A stretch of 64,000 bases of DNA from Bacillus vallismortis (GTDB lineage Bacteria > Bacillota > Bacilli > Bacillales > Bacillaceae), in NCBI RefSeq assembly GCF_040784915.1, contig NZ_CP160797.1, forward strand, positions 2,036,137 to 2,100,136, read 5' to 3'. Within the stretch, counting starts at the first letter, position 1, and each line of letters begins with the position of its first letter. The notes beneath the pieces are model-generated. The model saw only the letters and a list, made by a program, of their open reading frames with translations, was not told the origin of the DNA and searched no databases. Below, one piece after another: positions 55,587 to 64,000 of this stretch. Both the position numbers and the translations under genes were made by a program.

Positions 55587-57125
55587 TTATCTTTGCGTAA
55601 ACTGCCAGTAATCAACATTAAACAAGTTTCCTGTACCAGTTCCGGTAAATACAAAGAATACGTTGTGAATACCGGATGCGCCGGTTACCGCAGTTTCTAT
55701 TTCTCTCCAGGATTGCGTTCCGCCTGTGGGAGGTACATTCAGGGTTCCTGCAAGCTTGCCGTTTGCGCTATCGAGACGCACTTCTATTTTTCCGCCTCCA
55801 GCAGATGCTACATTTGCTTTAAACGTCCTGGCACCGCCTGACCCGAAGTCTGCATTTCCTACAGCAATCCAGTCTCCGTTATGAATGTTTGTGACATGTT
55901 GATTATTGACTGGCCCGCCGGGTGCTGAGGATGCCTCTGTCAAAATCCGTCCGTTCCAGGCAAACGTTTCCGCTTCTACCCGGTTATATGGATTCAAGTT
56001 GGAAAGCTGTGTTACGCCTGCATAATTTGCCGCAACCTCTTGAAGGGATCCATCTGCATTATGCACCAGCTTATTAATATGGGGAGAACGGTATCCTTTG
56101 CCGGCCCCGAACAGAGCGGAACTGACAGTTTGAGCATGGTACACCACATACCACTCGTTTTTTAAATTGAAAACAGCATGATGGTTGTTTCCGCCGCCTC
56201 CGAAAAATGCACCCGGGTTTTTCAGGAAGTGCCCTCTATACGTAAAGGGACCCATGGGACTTGAGCTGGTCATATAGCCGATCTCACCTGGGGGTTTATC
56301 GGCCGGATGCGTGCCCCCGAAATTGATGCAATAGGAATAATAATATTTTCCGTTATGCTTATGCATTCCCGAATCTTCAAACATAAAAGGCGCATCAATC
56401 GTAGATGCACTTCCAACAACACTGGTCATATCAGGCCCTAATTTCATGACTCTTGCTGTTTTAGGATTGGCCCATTGCCCCTGCGTGGGATTTGAACCGC
56501 CCGGAACGCCTCCGCCGGCATATAGGTAACCGGCACCATCATCATCTACGAATACTGCCGGATCAAAAAGCCATACAACACCGGACATTCCTGGCGTATT
56601 TGGCGTTACCAGCGCTTTTCCGATCGGATCTGTCCATGGGCCGGTCGGGCTGTCTGCGGTGAGAACCCCGATACCTCCGCCACCGTTTGCGAAATAAAGG
56701 AAAAATTTATCCTTACCATTGATCTTTTTCACCGCGGCTGACGGGGCCCATGATGCTCCTGCCCATTTGGCAATCCCCCGGCCGCCATTCGCCCCATTGG
56801 CACCCGCTACGGGAATCGCTCCGTGATCTGTCCAGTTCACCATATCCGCTGAAGATATGACGAATATTTTATTCAAATTGGCAAATGAATTATCCTTAAT
56901 CGTTCCGTCGCTATTATATTCATAGTCATCGCTTGACATATAGATGTAGACTCTTCCGTTATAGGTCAGCGCAAACGGATCTGCTCCCAAATGATGGTCT
57001 ATAAGCGGGTTTGAATTCCCTGTATGTTTTGCAATTGTAGTACTGGCAGCATACGCAGACTCCGCAGATAAGCAACTTAATAATAAAGCAAGGACCCATA
57101 AACATACGCTACACTTTTTACTCAT
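55587..57125 (-). CDS. xynD: XynD, secreted GH43 arabinoxylan arabinofuranohydrolase
   Basis: Removes arabinose side groups from arabinoxylan so that XynC and the GH11 enzyme can cut the backbone. 512 residues: signal peptide (residues 1-26, SAYA), GH43 propeller (about 35-380, with DHHLGADPFALTYNGRVYIYMSSDD and the catalytic base Asp in GADPF), and a C-terminal CBM6 (about 385-512, YNRVEAETFAWNGR). AAGGAGGAG precedes the ATG. Upstream lies a partial copy of its own start region. Confidence 0.95.
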   Translation of the reverse strand: MSKKCSVCLWVLALLLSCLSAESAYAASTTIAKHTGNSNPLIDHHLGADPFALTYNGRVYIYMSSDDYEYNSDGTIKDNSFANLNKIFVISSADMVNWTDHGAIPVAGANGANGGRGIAKWAGASWAPSAAVKKINGKDKFFLYFANGGGGIGVLTADSPTGPWTDPIGKALVTPNTPGMSGVVWLFDPAVFVDDDGAGYLYAGGGVPGGSNPTQGQWANPKTARVMKLGPDMTSVVGSASTIDAPFMFEDSGMHKHNGKYYYSYCINFGGTHPADKPPGEIGYMTSSSPMGPFTYRGHFLKNPGAFFGGGGNNHHAVFNLKNEWYVVYHAQTVSSALFGAGKGYRSPHINKLVHNADGSLQEVAANYAGVTQLSNLNPYNRVEAETFAWNGRILTEASSAPGGPVNNQHVTNIHNGDWIAVGNADFGSGGARTFKANVASAGGGKIEVRLDSANGKLAGTLNVPPTGGTQSWREIETAVTGASGIHNVFFVFTGTGTGNLFNVDYWQFTQR

Positions 57126-57180
57126 AACTTAACACTCCTCCTTTTTCTTTAAAATGGGGGTCTTTTAACATTTGAGGACA

Positions 57181-57330
57181 AATTGTAGACCGGCAGCAAA
57201 AGCAGACTCCGCAGATAAGCAACTCAATAATAAAGCTAGAACCCATAAACATAGGCTACACTTTTTTCTAATAACTTGACATCCTTCTTTTTCCTTAAAA
57301 TGGAGGTTATTTTTTACCATTTGATGACAA
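57181..57330 (-). pseudogene. Partial second copy of the xynD start region
   Basis: This stretch repeats 57033-57180 (xynD signal-peptide codons and leader) with an offset of about 147 bases and about 85 per cent identity. Read on the minus strand it encodes KKCSLCLWVLALLLSCLSAE, the XynD signal peptide with one change. Its start codon is ATT instead of ATG and the frame breaks right after the cleavage site. It is the trace of a duplication or of a lost tandem xynD-like gene. Confidence 0.85.
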
Positions 57331-57415
57331 CTGGTCATGAAGAACGCATAAATTGGACGATTTCTAGAGTAAGCCTTACAAACACAGGAGTATTACTCTC
57401 GCCTTTTTAATAAAA

Positions 57416-57445
57416 AACGCCGCTGACTGCCAGGCCAGCGGCGTT
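57416..57445 (-). terminator. Terminator after the synthetase gene
   Basis: AACGCCGCTG / CAGCGGCGTT around a 10-base loop, T's following on the minus strand, 15 bases past the stop. Confidence 0.92.
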
Positions 57446-57459
57446 TTACACTTGATCAT

Positions 57460-60400
57460 TTACATTTTGTCAAACTTTGCATCTCCCGCAAACGATCCCA
57501 TTGACAGTTGTTCATCAAGAACCAGTCCTTGATGATGCCGTTCTTCAATCCTTTTGATAATAGATCGAATTGCATCCACATTTTCTTCGATATTATGAGG
57601 TTCAAAGATCGTCACGTGGTCTCCTTTTAATTTGTACTCAAGGTAATGCTGTACAGTTGATTGCGTCCATCCTCTATCAGTCAAATCGCCACACAACAAA
57701 TGATGTATGTTGCTGTTAACGGCGCCGGAATTGATCAGTTCATTGTGATACGCAAGGTAGCTTCTGATTTTATCCTTAATCGAAGGAATGGTTAATATGT
57801 CACGGTAGTAGTCCGGAATAATATCCATATTCAGATGGACGATCTCTTCAATTTCCGTTTCTGATGAATGCGTAACCGAAACAGTGATTTTAGAATCAAG
57901 CATGATCACATCTGATACGACGCGCTCTCGCTTCTCTAAGGCTTTGGCAACCTCAAAAGCCAAATTCGATCCCGAAGAATAACCAAGCAGAACAAAAGGC
58001 CCTTGTTCCTGAATGCCTATCATGCTTTCTGCATACAGGTCAACGATCTCTTTCTCATAAGACGGCTCTTCTAAGAAATCAGCCGCATAGACTGTGCAGC
58101 TGCCATCAAGTCTTTTTGCCATTTCATTATAAACTAGTCCATACCCAATTAAAGGTGGGAAACAGAACACAGGGATTGAATCTTCCTGGTTCAGCTTGAC
58201 GAATACGTTATCCGTCTTGGACTCGAAGACCGTGGCTTGAATGGCGCGTGCCATTGTTTCGATGGTAGGAAAATCGTATACGGCTTGATAATGCATGTTG
58301 AGCCCCATATCGGCGTTAATTTGATGAATCAGCTGCAATACTTTAAGTGAATGGCCGCCCGCGTCAAAGAAATTATCTTTAATACCCGGGTCAGTGAGAC
58401 CTAAAATGTTCTTCCAAATCTCGGCCAGCTGCTTTTCAATTAACGTTTCGGGTGCTGCGTATTCGTTTCCGGTGAGCCTATTTCTCTCAGGAGCCGGCAA
58501 CGCTTTTCGATCAATTTTTCCATTAGCGGTTATCGGCATCTTCTCTACTTGTACAAAATAGGCTGGGATCATATACGCGGGCAGTTTGTTCAGCAAATGC
58601 CGCTTCAGCTGCGCTGTATGTAATGATTCATCCCCGGTTAAGTAGGCGCACAGCTGCTTGGATCCCTCTTCTTCAATCGCGATGACGACCGCTTCTTTGA
58701 CAGATTCCAGTTGCAATAAAACCGCTTCGACCTCGCCAATTTCAATCCGGTAGCCCCGGATTTTCACCTGATGATCCATTCTTCCCACATACTCGATATT
58801 GCCGTCGGGAAGCCATCGGGCGACATCTCCCGTTTTGTACATTTTTTCGCCTGCGGCAAACGGGTGTTCAACAAATTTCTCGGCCGTTAATTCCGGGCGG
58901 TTCAAATATCCTCTGGCTATGCCGGCCCCGCTAATGTATATTTCTCCGGGAACGCCGATCGGCACTGGCTTCATCCCCGCATCCAGCACATAAATATTCA
59001 TATTGGCCGCGGCCGTACCGATTGGCACCGATTCTCGTCTGTCTTTCTGCGGATCAAAGGAATAAATCATACATCCGACGACCGTTTCCGTTGGCCCGTA
59101 TTCGTTAAAGATTTCAATTTGATCTTGAAATCGCTCGCTGATGCTCCGTGCCAAACTCACGCTTAAATTGTCGCCGCCTACAATCAGTTTCCGGATCCTG
59201 CATTCATGTGGAATGTCCATTTCATTTAATAACTGCAAATGAGCCGGAGTCAGCTTAATAATATCTACTCTGGAATCCTGTACAATAGATGAAAGCAAGG
59301 CAGCTCTGTCTTCTCCTCCGAAGACTATGATGGCATTGCCGCTTACGAGCGGTGTAAAAATAGACGTTATCGTTAAGTCGAAAGCGATGGAGGAGTACAG
59401 TGGGAAGTTGGTTTTTTCCCCCTTGACATATACGCTGTCAGCCCACCAAATATAATTGGTTAAGCCGCGATGCTCGATTAATACGCCTTTGGGCATGCCT
59501 GTGGATCCCGATGTATAGATCACATATGCTAAATCCTTCGCATCGCTGATCCGTTCAAGATTGGAGTGCTCTTCGTGATAAGAGCTTTCCTCATCCAATA
59601 GAACGATCGTGCCCGCATGTGTAAATCGCTGCCGAAGATGGTACTGTGTCAAGACGATCTCGGCTTTGGAATCTTCTAATATATACTGTATGCGGTGCTT
59701 CGGATAATCCGGATCAATAGGTACGTAGGCGCCGCCGGCTTTTAATACAGCCAGTATTCCCACAACCAGATCGATGCTATGTTCGCTGATGATGGCTGTG
59801 AGCCGGTCTGCCCTTACACCCTTGGCCCTTAACGTTCGAGCCAATTGATTAGCCCGTTCATTGAGCTGCCGATACGTTAGTTTCTCATCTCCAAAAACAA
59901 TCGCCACCTGCGCCGGCGTTCGCTCAGCTTGTTCCTCAAACAATTGATAAAGCGTCTTTTCCTTTGGATAATTCGCGGCCGTATCATTAAATGCCTCTAT
60001 AAGAAGCGAACGTTCATCCGCCGTAAGTATATCCAGGTCCTGGACGCGAATCGCCTGACTGTTCACCATTTGCTTAATGATTTGCATAAAATGCTCTTCC
60101 ATCCGCTTGACGCTTGTATGTTCATAGACGTTGCCATTGTACACAAAATGAATTTCGATATTCCCCGCCGGCATGACAATAAAATTGAAATCGTAATGGG
60201 TGTGCTCTTCCATATGGAAGTTAATAATGTCCAGTGTGTCACGTTTCGGTTTCATATGCTCCATTTGTTTCTCTACCGGATAATTTTCAAATACCATGAT
60301 ATGACTGATCAGCTGCTGCTTTTGTTCGGTCTGAGCCTGAATTTCATACAACGGAAATGTATCATACGCCTGAGAAGCCAATGCCTGCTCCTGGCTCATT

Positions 60401-63400
60401 TTCAACACTTGTTCCACAGTCATTCCAGGCTGAGCGGTAATACGTACGGGCATGGTGTTGATAAATAAGCCGACCATGGATTCAATACCCGGAATTTCTG
60501 CCGGGCGGCCGGATACGACCGACCCGAAAACGACATCTTGACTGTTGTTGTATCTTTGCAGCAATAGGCCCCACGCGCTTTGAATAAACGTATTCACGGT
60601 GACGTGATGCTTGCTTGCAGTCTGCCTGATTTCTTCTGATAGCTGCTTTCCGAGCCGGCATGCAAGCCTTTGTTTTTGATATCCCTCGGCTTGGTTTGAG
60701 ACAGGTTCTTTCAGTAAAACGGTTTGTCCTTCATAACCGTCCAAATATTTTTGCCAATAGGCTGAAGCGTTGTTATGATCCTGGTCTTCCAGCCATTCGA
60801 TATATCGGCTGTACGGGGTGACGGCTTCCCGCTCGGGTTTTCTTCTATCAAGGAGCTCATAATAGGTTTCGAACACTTCTTTCGTAACAAGAGGCAGACA
60901 CCAGCCATCCATTAAAATATGATGAAAGCTCCATATCAATCGGGCTTGATCATTCTCTGTACGAAGGATTGATACGCGCATTAACGCATCTCGGGTAAGA
61001 TCGAATCCTCTTTCCTTATCTTTTTGTACAAAGTCGGCAATAAATTTGCCGCGTTGTTCATCTTCCATGTTTCGAATATCTTCAACGGTTATTTCGATCG
61101 GTTTTTCTCGAAAGACAAACTGCAGAGGCTGATCTTTCCATTCGGTGTAAAAATGAGTCCGAAGAATCTCATGTCTGTCTGCCAGCTGCAACAAACTCAT
61201 CGTAAATGCTTCGATATCCAAATCGCCTTTAAGATTAAAAGAGGCTTGTTCAAAGTAAGCTCTGGAAGCCGAATCGATTAAGCTGTGAAACAGCATGCCC
61301 TTCTGCATGGGGGTTAAGGGATATATATTTTCAATGTCGCCAATATGCTGTGTTTGATGAGCAAATTGATCTAATTCCGCGATTGTTATGTCTTTCAGCG
61401 AAATATCGCTTGGCGTCAGCTGAATTTGCTTTTGAGCTGTACAATGTTCGATGACTTCTTTTAGGCTGTTCTTTAGGAAAGCGGCGCATGTTTCCATTGT
61501 TTCTCTTCGATATTGTTTATTGCTGTAACTGATGGCCAATGACAATCGGCCGCCAGAGATCATGCCGTTGATGTCAAGCGTATAGGCAATAGGATGCCTG
61601 TCGCTCGCAATTTTCCCACCGGAGAATGGAGATACTTCGATTCCTCCATTTTCGAAATCTTGATCAAATTGACCGAGGTAATTGAAGCTGATTTCCGGAT
61701 GACCGGTCAAGCCAGAGGCCTTCGGATGATCGGACAAATATTTAATCAGACCATATCCTATTCCTTTTTGGGGAATCTGACGCAGCTGTTCTTTCACTGT
61801 CCTAATCCGCTGTGAGATGTCCTGGTCTGCCTGAATTTGAAGAGAAACAGGGTATTGGCTTGTGAACCAGCCCACCGTACGTGAAATATCAAGGTCTTGA
61901 AAGATTGATTCCCTGCCGTGTCCTTCCAGATGAACAAGAATCTCTTCATGTCCAGTCCAGCGATGAACCGCCGTACAGAGTCCGGTCAGCAATAAATCGT
62001 TAATGTCAGTCGTATAGGCACGGTTCGATTTTTTTAATAAACATTCGGTTTCTTTCTCTGTCCATTGGACGATGATGATTTCTCGGTCTTCGGCTATACC
62101 GCTCTCCTGTTCATTGTCCTTTGGCAATTTATGCTGCGGGATATGCTGCTGCCCGAACCAGTATTGATTTTCCGCTTCAAAATCTGCGCTTTCTGCATAA
62201 CGTTTCAATCGTTCAGCCCATAACAGGTAGGAATCCGTCTTCTTAGGAAGTGTGATCGCTTCGCCGTTTTGCAGCTGTTCATAAGCTGACGTTATATCCT
62301 CAAGTAAAATCCTCCACGATACGCCATCTACGACCAGATGATGAATCGCAATCAGCAAATGGTCTCCATCCTGACATTGAAACAATCCCAGTTTCATGAG
62401 CGGGCCTTCGGCTAAATGGATGGATTGCTGCTGAATGTCATTGGATATCGTTTCAATCGTTTGGGCGGGATTGATTTCTTCGAGTAATGAGAATACTTCA
62501 AGGCTGAATAAATCTCCTTCATCAATCCCCCGGTTTCGGGCTTCGTATCCATGGTCTGTCGGAACATAAACCATGCGCAAAGCATCATGATGCTCAGCGA
62601 TCTTCTTCATGACTCCCCGAAGCTTTGATTCATCCAAACCCTCTTTAAAATAAAGCATAACGGATTGATTATAGTGGTGCGGATCAGGGTATTGCTGGGC
62701 AAAAAACCAATGCTGAATCGGTGTCAGAAGTGTCGGACCTTTAATTTCACCTTGTTCTGCGATTTGGGTGACCGGCTCTATAAAAGGAACTAGCCCGGCA
62801 ATCGTCGGGTGCTTGAACAAGTGTTTGATGTCAAGTTTATAACCGGATTGATATAAGCTTGAAGTCACTTGAATCGATTTAATCGAATCTCCCCCAAGCT
62901 CAAAGAAATGATCGTTGATTCCGACACGTTCTGCGCCTAATACCGACTCCCACACTCCGACCAGTATTTTTTCCAGTTCTGTCCGCGGAGCTGTATAGGT
63001 ATTGCCTGTGAGATTTCCAGTTGGAGCAGGCAGCGCCTGGCGATCTATTTTTCCGTTGGACGTAAGCGGCATCGCTGTCAGCTGTACGAAATAAGCAGGT
63101 ATCATATAGGCAGGAAGCTGACGGGACAGATGTTCCCGGATCTCGCCTGCGGTTAAAGAATGCAGTGCGGTAAAATAGGCGCACAAAGTCGTTTCCCCGT
63201 TGTTTTCTTGTGCGATAACGAGAGCTTCTTGAATCGGTGATATTTGAAATAATGCGGCTTCGACTTCGCCGATTTCAATGCGGTAACCGCGGATTTTCAC
63301 CTGGTGGTCGATCCTTCCGAGGTATTCAATGTTACCGTCCGGCAGCCGTCTGGCCAAGTCTCCCGTCCGGTACATTTTCGCCTCTTGTACAAATGGATTC

Positions 63401-64000
63401 CGCAAAAATCTTTCCGCGGTTAAATCTGGCCGGTTCAAATATTCTCTGGCGATGCCGTCCCCGCTGATATAGATTTCTCCCGGGACGCCGATTGGAACCT
63501 GATTCATGCTCTTATCCAGCACATAAATGTTCATGTTGTCCGCGGCGGCTCCGATCGGAACTGATTCCCGTCTGTCGTTTTGCTGATCAAAGGAGTGAAT
63601 CATACAACCGACAACTGTCTCTGTCGGCCCGTATTCATTAAAGATTTCGATTATGCCGCCGAATTGCCCGCTGATGTTTCGGGCGAGCCGCGTGCTTAAA
63701 TTGTCGCCGCCAACAATGAATTTCCGAATGGTGCATTCAGGAGGAATGTTCATTTCTTTTAATAACTGCAAATGAGCCGGGGTCAGCTTGATAATATCCA
63801 CCCTCGAATCGTGCACAATGGAATCAAGCAAGGCCACCTTATTTTCTCCTCTATAGACAATAATGGCATTGCCGGTAATAAGCGGAGTAAAAATAGACGT
63901 TACTGTCAGATCAAAAGCGATGGATGAATATAGCGGAAAGTTGGTTTTTTCTCCTTTGACATATACCCTGCGGGCCCACCAAATATAATTGGTTAAGCCC
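57460..64000 (-). CDS. Iturin-family peptide synthetase, last subunit (MycC/ItuC-like; 3' part)
   Basis: At least 2179 residues; the frame runs off the right edge, so the 5' end is missing. Domain order: adenylation A1 (64000-63040), carrier T1 (GGDS, about 62890), epimerisation E (HHLVVDG, about 62330), condensation C (HHILMDG, about 60910), A2 (about 59930-58490), T2 (GGHS, about 58350), thioesterase TE (GYSSG, about 57975). The last step cyclises and releases the peptide. Residues of the specificity pocket in both A domains read D-L-T-K-I-G-E-V-G with Lys in NGKIDR, the asparagine code. The layout matches MycC/ItuC, the final subunit of iturin-type lipopeptide synthetases. Predicted last residues: D-Asn6, L-Asn7. 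Further subunits should lie beyond the window edge. Confidence 0.9.
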   Translation of the reverse strand, partial: GLTNYIWWARRVYVKGEKTNFPLYSSIAFDLTVTSIFTPLITGNAIIVYRGENKVALLDSIVHDSRVDIIKLTPAHLQLLKEMNIPPECTIRKFIVGGDNLSTRLARNISGQFGGIIEIFNEYGPTETVVGCMIHSFDQQNDRRESVPIGAAADNMNIYVLDKSMNQVPIGVPGEIYISGDGIAREYLNRPDLTAERFLRNPFVQEAKMYRTGDLARRLPDGNIEYLGRIDHQVKIRGYRIEIGEVEAALFQISPIQEALVIAQENNGETTLCAYFTALHSLTAGEIREHLSRQLPAYMIPAYFVQLTAMPLTSNGKIDRQALPAPTGNLTGNTYTAPRTELEKILVGVWESVLGAERVGINDHFFELGGDSIKSIQVTSSLYQSGYKLDIKHLFKHPTIAGLVPFIEPVTQIAEQGEIKGPTLLTPIQHWFFAQQYPDPHHYNQSVMLYFKEGLDESKLRGVMKKIAEHHDALRMVYVPTDHGYEARNRGIDEGDLFSLEVFSLLEEINPAQTIETISNDIQQQSIHLAEGPLMKLGLFQCQDGDHLLIAIHHLVVDGVSWRILLEDITSAYEQLQNGEAITLPKKTDSYLLWAERLKRYAESADFEAENQYWFGQQHIPQHKLPKDNEQESGIAEDREIIIVQWTEKETECLLKKSNRAYTTDINDLLLTGLCTAVHRWTGHEEILVHLEGHGRESIFQDLDISRTVGWFTSQYPVSLQIQADQDISQRIRTVKEQLRQIPQKGIGYGLIKYLSDHPKASGLTGHPEISFNYLGQFDQDFENGGIEVSPFSGGKIASDRHPIAYTLDINGMISGGRLSLAISYSNKQYRRETMETCAAFLKNSLKEVIEHCTAQKQIQLTPSDISLKDITIAELDQFAHQTQHIGDIENIYPLTPMQKGMLFHSLIDSASRAYFEQASFNLKGDLDIEAFTMSLLQLADRHEILRTHFYTEWKDQPLQFVFREKPIEITVEDIRNMEDEQRGKFIADFVQKDKERGFDLTRDALMRVSILRTENDQARLIWSFHHILMDGWCLPLVTKEVFETYYELLDRRKPEREAVTPYSRYIEWLEDQDHNNASAYWQKYLDGYEGQTVLLKEPVSNQAEGYQKQRLACRLGKQLSEEIRQTASKHHVTVNTFIQSAWGLLLQRYNNSQDVVFGSVVSGRPAEIPGIESMVGLFINTMPVRITAQPGMTVEQVLKMSQEQALASQAYDTFPLYEIQAQTEQKQQLISHIMVFENYPVEKQMEHMKPKRDTLDIINFHMEEHTHYDFNFIVMPAGNIEIHFVYNGNVYEHTSVKRMEEHFMQIIKQMVNSQAIRVQDLDILTADERSLLIEAFNDTAANYPKEKTLYQLFEEQAERTPAQVAIVFGDEKLTYRQLNERANQLARTLRAKGVRADRLTAIISEHSIDLVVGILAVLKAGGAYVPIDPDYPKHRIQYILEDSKAEIVLTQYHLRQRFTHAGTIVLLDEESSYHEEHSNLERISDAKDLAYVIYTSGSTGMPKGVLIEHRGLTNYIWWADSVYVKGEKTNFPLYSSIAFDLTITSIFTPLVSGNAIIVFGGEDRAALLSSIVQDSRVDIIKLTPAHLQLLNEMDIPHECRIRKLIVGGDNLSVSLARSISERFQDQIEIFNEYGPTETVVGCMIYSFDPQKDRRESVPIGTAAANMNIYVLDAGMKPVPIGVPGEIYISGAGIARGYLNRPELTAEKFVEHPFAAGEKMYKTGDVARWLPDGNIEYVGRMDHQVKIRGYRIEIGEVEAVLLQLESVKEAVVIAIEEEGSKQLCAYLTGDESLHTAQLKRHLLNKLPAYMIPAYFVQVEKMPITANGKIDRKALPAPERNRLTGNEYAAPETLIEKQLAEIWKNILGLTDPGIKDNFFDAGGHSLKVLQLIHQINADMGLNMHYQAVYDFPTIETMARAIQATVFESKTDNVFVKLNQEDSIPVFCFPPLIGYGLVYNEMAKRLDGSCTVYAADFLEEPSYEKEIVDLYAESMIGIQEQGPFVLLGYSSGSNLAFEVAKALEKRERVVSDVIMLDSKITVSVTHSSETEIEEIVHLNMDIIPDYYRDILTIPSIKDKIRSYLAYHNELINSGAVNSNIHHLLCGDLTDRGWTQSTVQHYLEYKLKGDHVTIFEPHNIEENVDAIRSIIKRIEERHHQGLVLDEQLSMGSFAGDAKFDKM

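Larger units (their letters stand above)
57126..57459. other. 334 bases between xynD and the synthetase gene
   Basis: Holds the xynD leader, the duplicated xynD start remnant (57181-57330) and the synthetase terminator. No other gene is seen. Confidence 0.6.

Noticed and set aside
59929..60468. 179-codon open frame on the plus strand inside the synthetase gene
   Set aside because: Antisense to the condensation domain, no ribosome-binding site, and unusual His/Leu/Phe-rich composition; a shadow of the real gene.

Overview
The window is chromosomal DNA from a member of the Bacillus subtilis group. Nearly every protein in the conserved parts can be matched from memory to a B. subtilis 168 protein at high identity and in the same order: xynP-xynB-xylR-xylA-xylB, alr2(yncD)-yncE-like-yncF-thyA-yncM-cotC, yndD-E-F, yndG-H-J-K-L-M-fosB, lexA-yneA-yneB-ynzC-tkt-sirA-yneF-ynzD-ccdA-yneI-yneJ-yneK-cotM-sspP-sspO-citB-yneN-sspN-tlp-yneP-Q-R-plsY-yneT-parE-parC, then alsT-bglC-ynfE-xynC-xynD. 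It is not strain 168. A two-module peptide synthetase gene sits beyond xynD, a Bacillus pumilus-type GH11 xylanase follows xylB, a chromate transporter replaces yndA/yndB, and several small genes and gene remnants differ.

Layout. 1-8.2 kb: xylose and xylan use (xyloside uptake, beta-xylosidase, ROK repressor XylR with a perfect xyl operator, isomerase, kinase, secreted GH11 xylanase). 8.2-14.5 kb: alanine racemase, phage-flavoured dUTPase and thymidylate synthase, secreted YncM, spore coat CotC, and a truncated yndB. 14.5-26.7 kb: chromate transporter, a GerA-type germinant receptor operon, the yndG-H-J operon, PGA hydrolase YndL, and FosB behind a sigma-W promoter. 27-32.5 kb: a candidate small RNA, then the SOS pair lexA / yneA-yneB-ynzC with three LexA boxes, tkt, the sporulation replication inhibitor SirA, and a Spo0E-like phosphatase. 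32.7-42.5 kb: CcdA, response-regulator-like YneI, a run of small spore proteins (CotM, SspP, SspO, SspN, Tlp), aconitase and PlsY. 42.9-49.7 kb: topoisomerase IV and the alanine/sodium symporter AlsT with a TnrA/GlnR box. 50-57 kb: plant-polysaccharide hydrolases (GH5 endoglucanase, GH30 glucuronoxylanase, GH43 arabinofuranohydrolase), interrupted by an extra PAF-acetylhydrolase-like gene and decayed gene fragments. 57.4 kb to the end: the 3' part of a synthetase gene with domain order A-T-E-C-A-T-TE.

The two ends serve one theme. Secreted xylanases and glucanases break down plant cell wall, XynP/XynB/XylA/XylB bring the sugars into metabolism, and the synthetase is expected to make an antifungal lipopeptide of the iturin family. 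Much of the middle is sporulation and germination (coat, SASP, germinant receptor, SirA) plus DNA-damage control.

The most interesting signal is in the synthetase. Both adenylation domains read as the asparagine code DLTKIGEVGK, which predicts a D-Asn-L-Asn ending. That is neither the D-Asn-L-Ser of iturin A nor the D-Ser-L-Asn of mycosubtilin. As far as I recall it matches the rare mojavensin A backbone, which would point to a B. mojavensis-like strain. Other leads are a promoter-terminator pair for an unannotated RNA of about 70 nt with an exposed CCUCC, a leader ORF stop-start coupled to yndL, a remnant second xynD signal sequence, and several small ORFs with good ribosome-binding sites.
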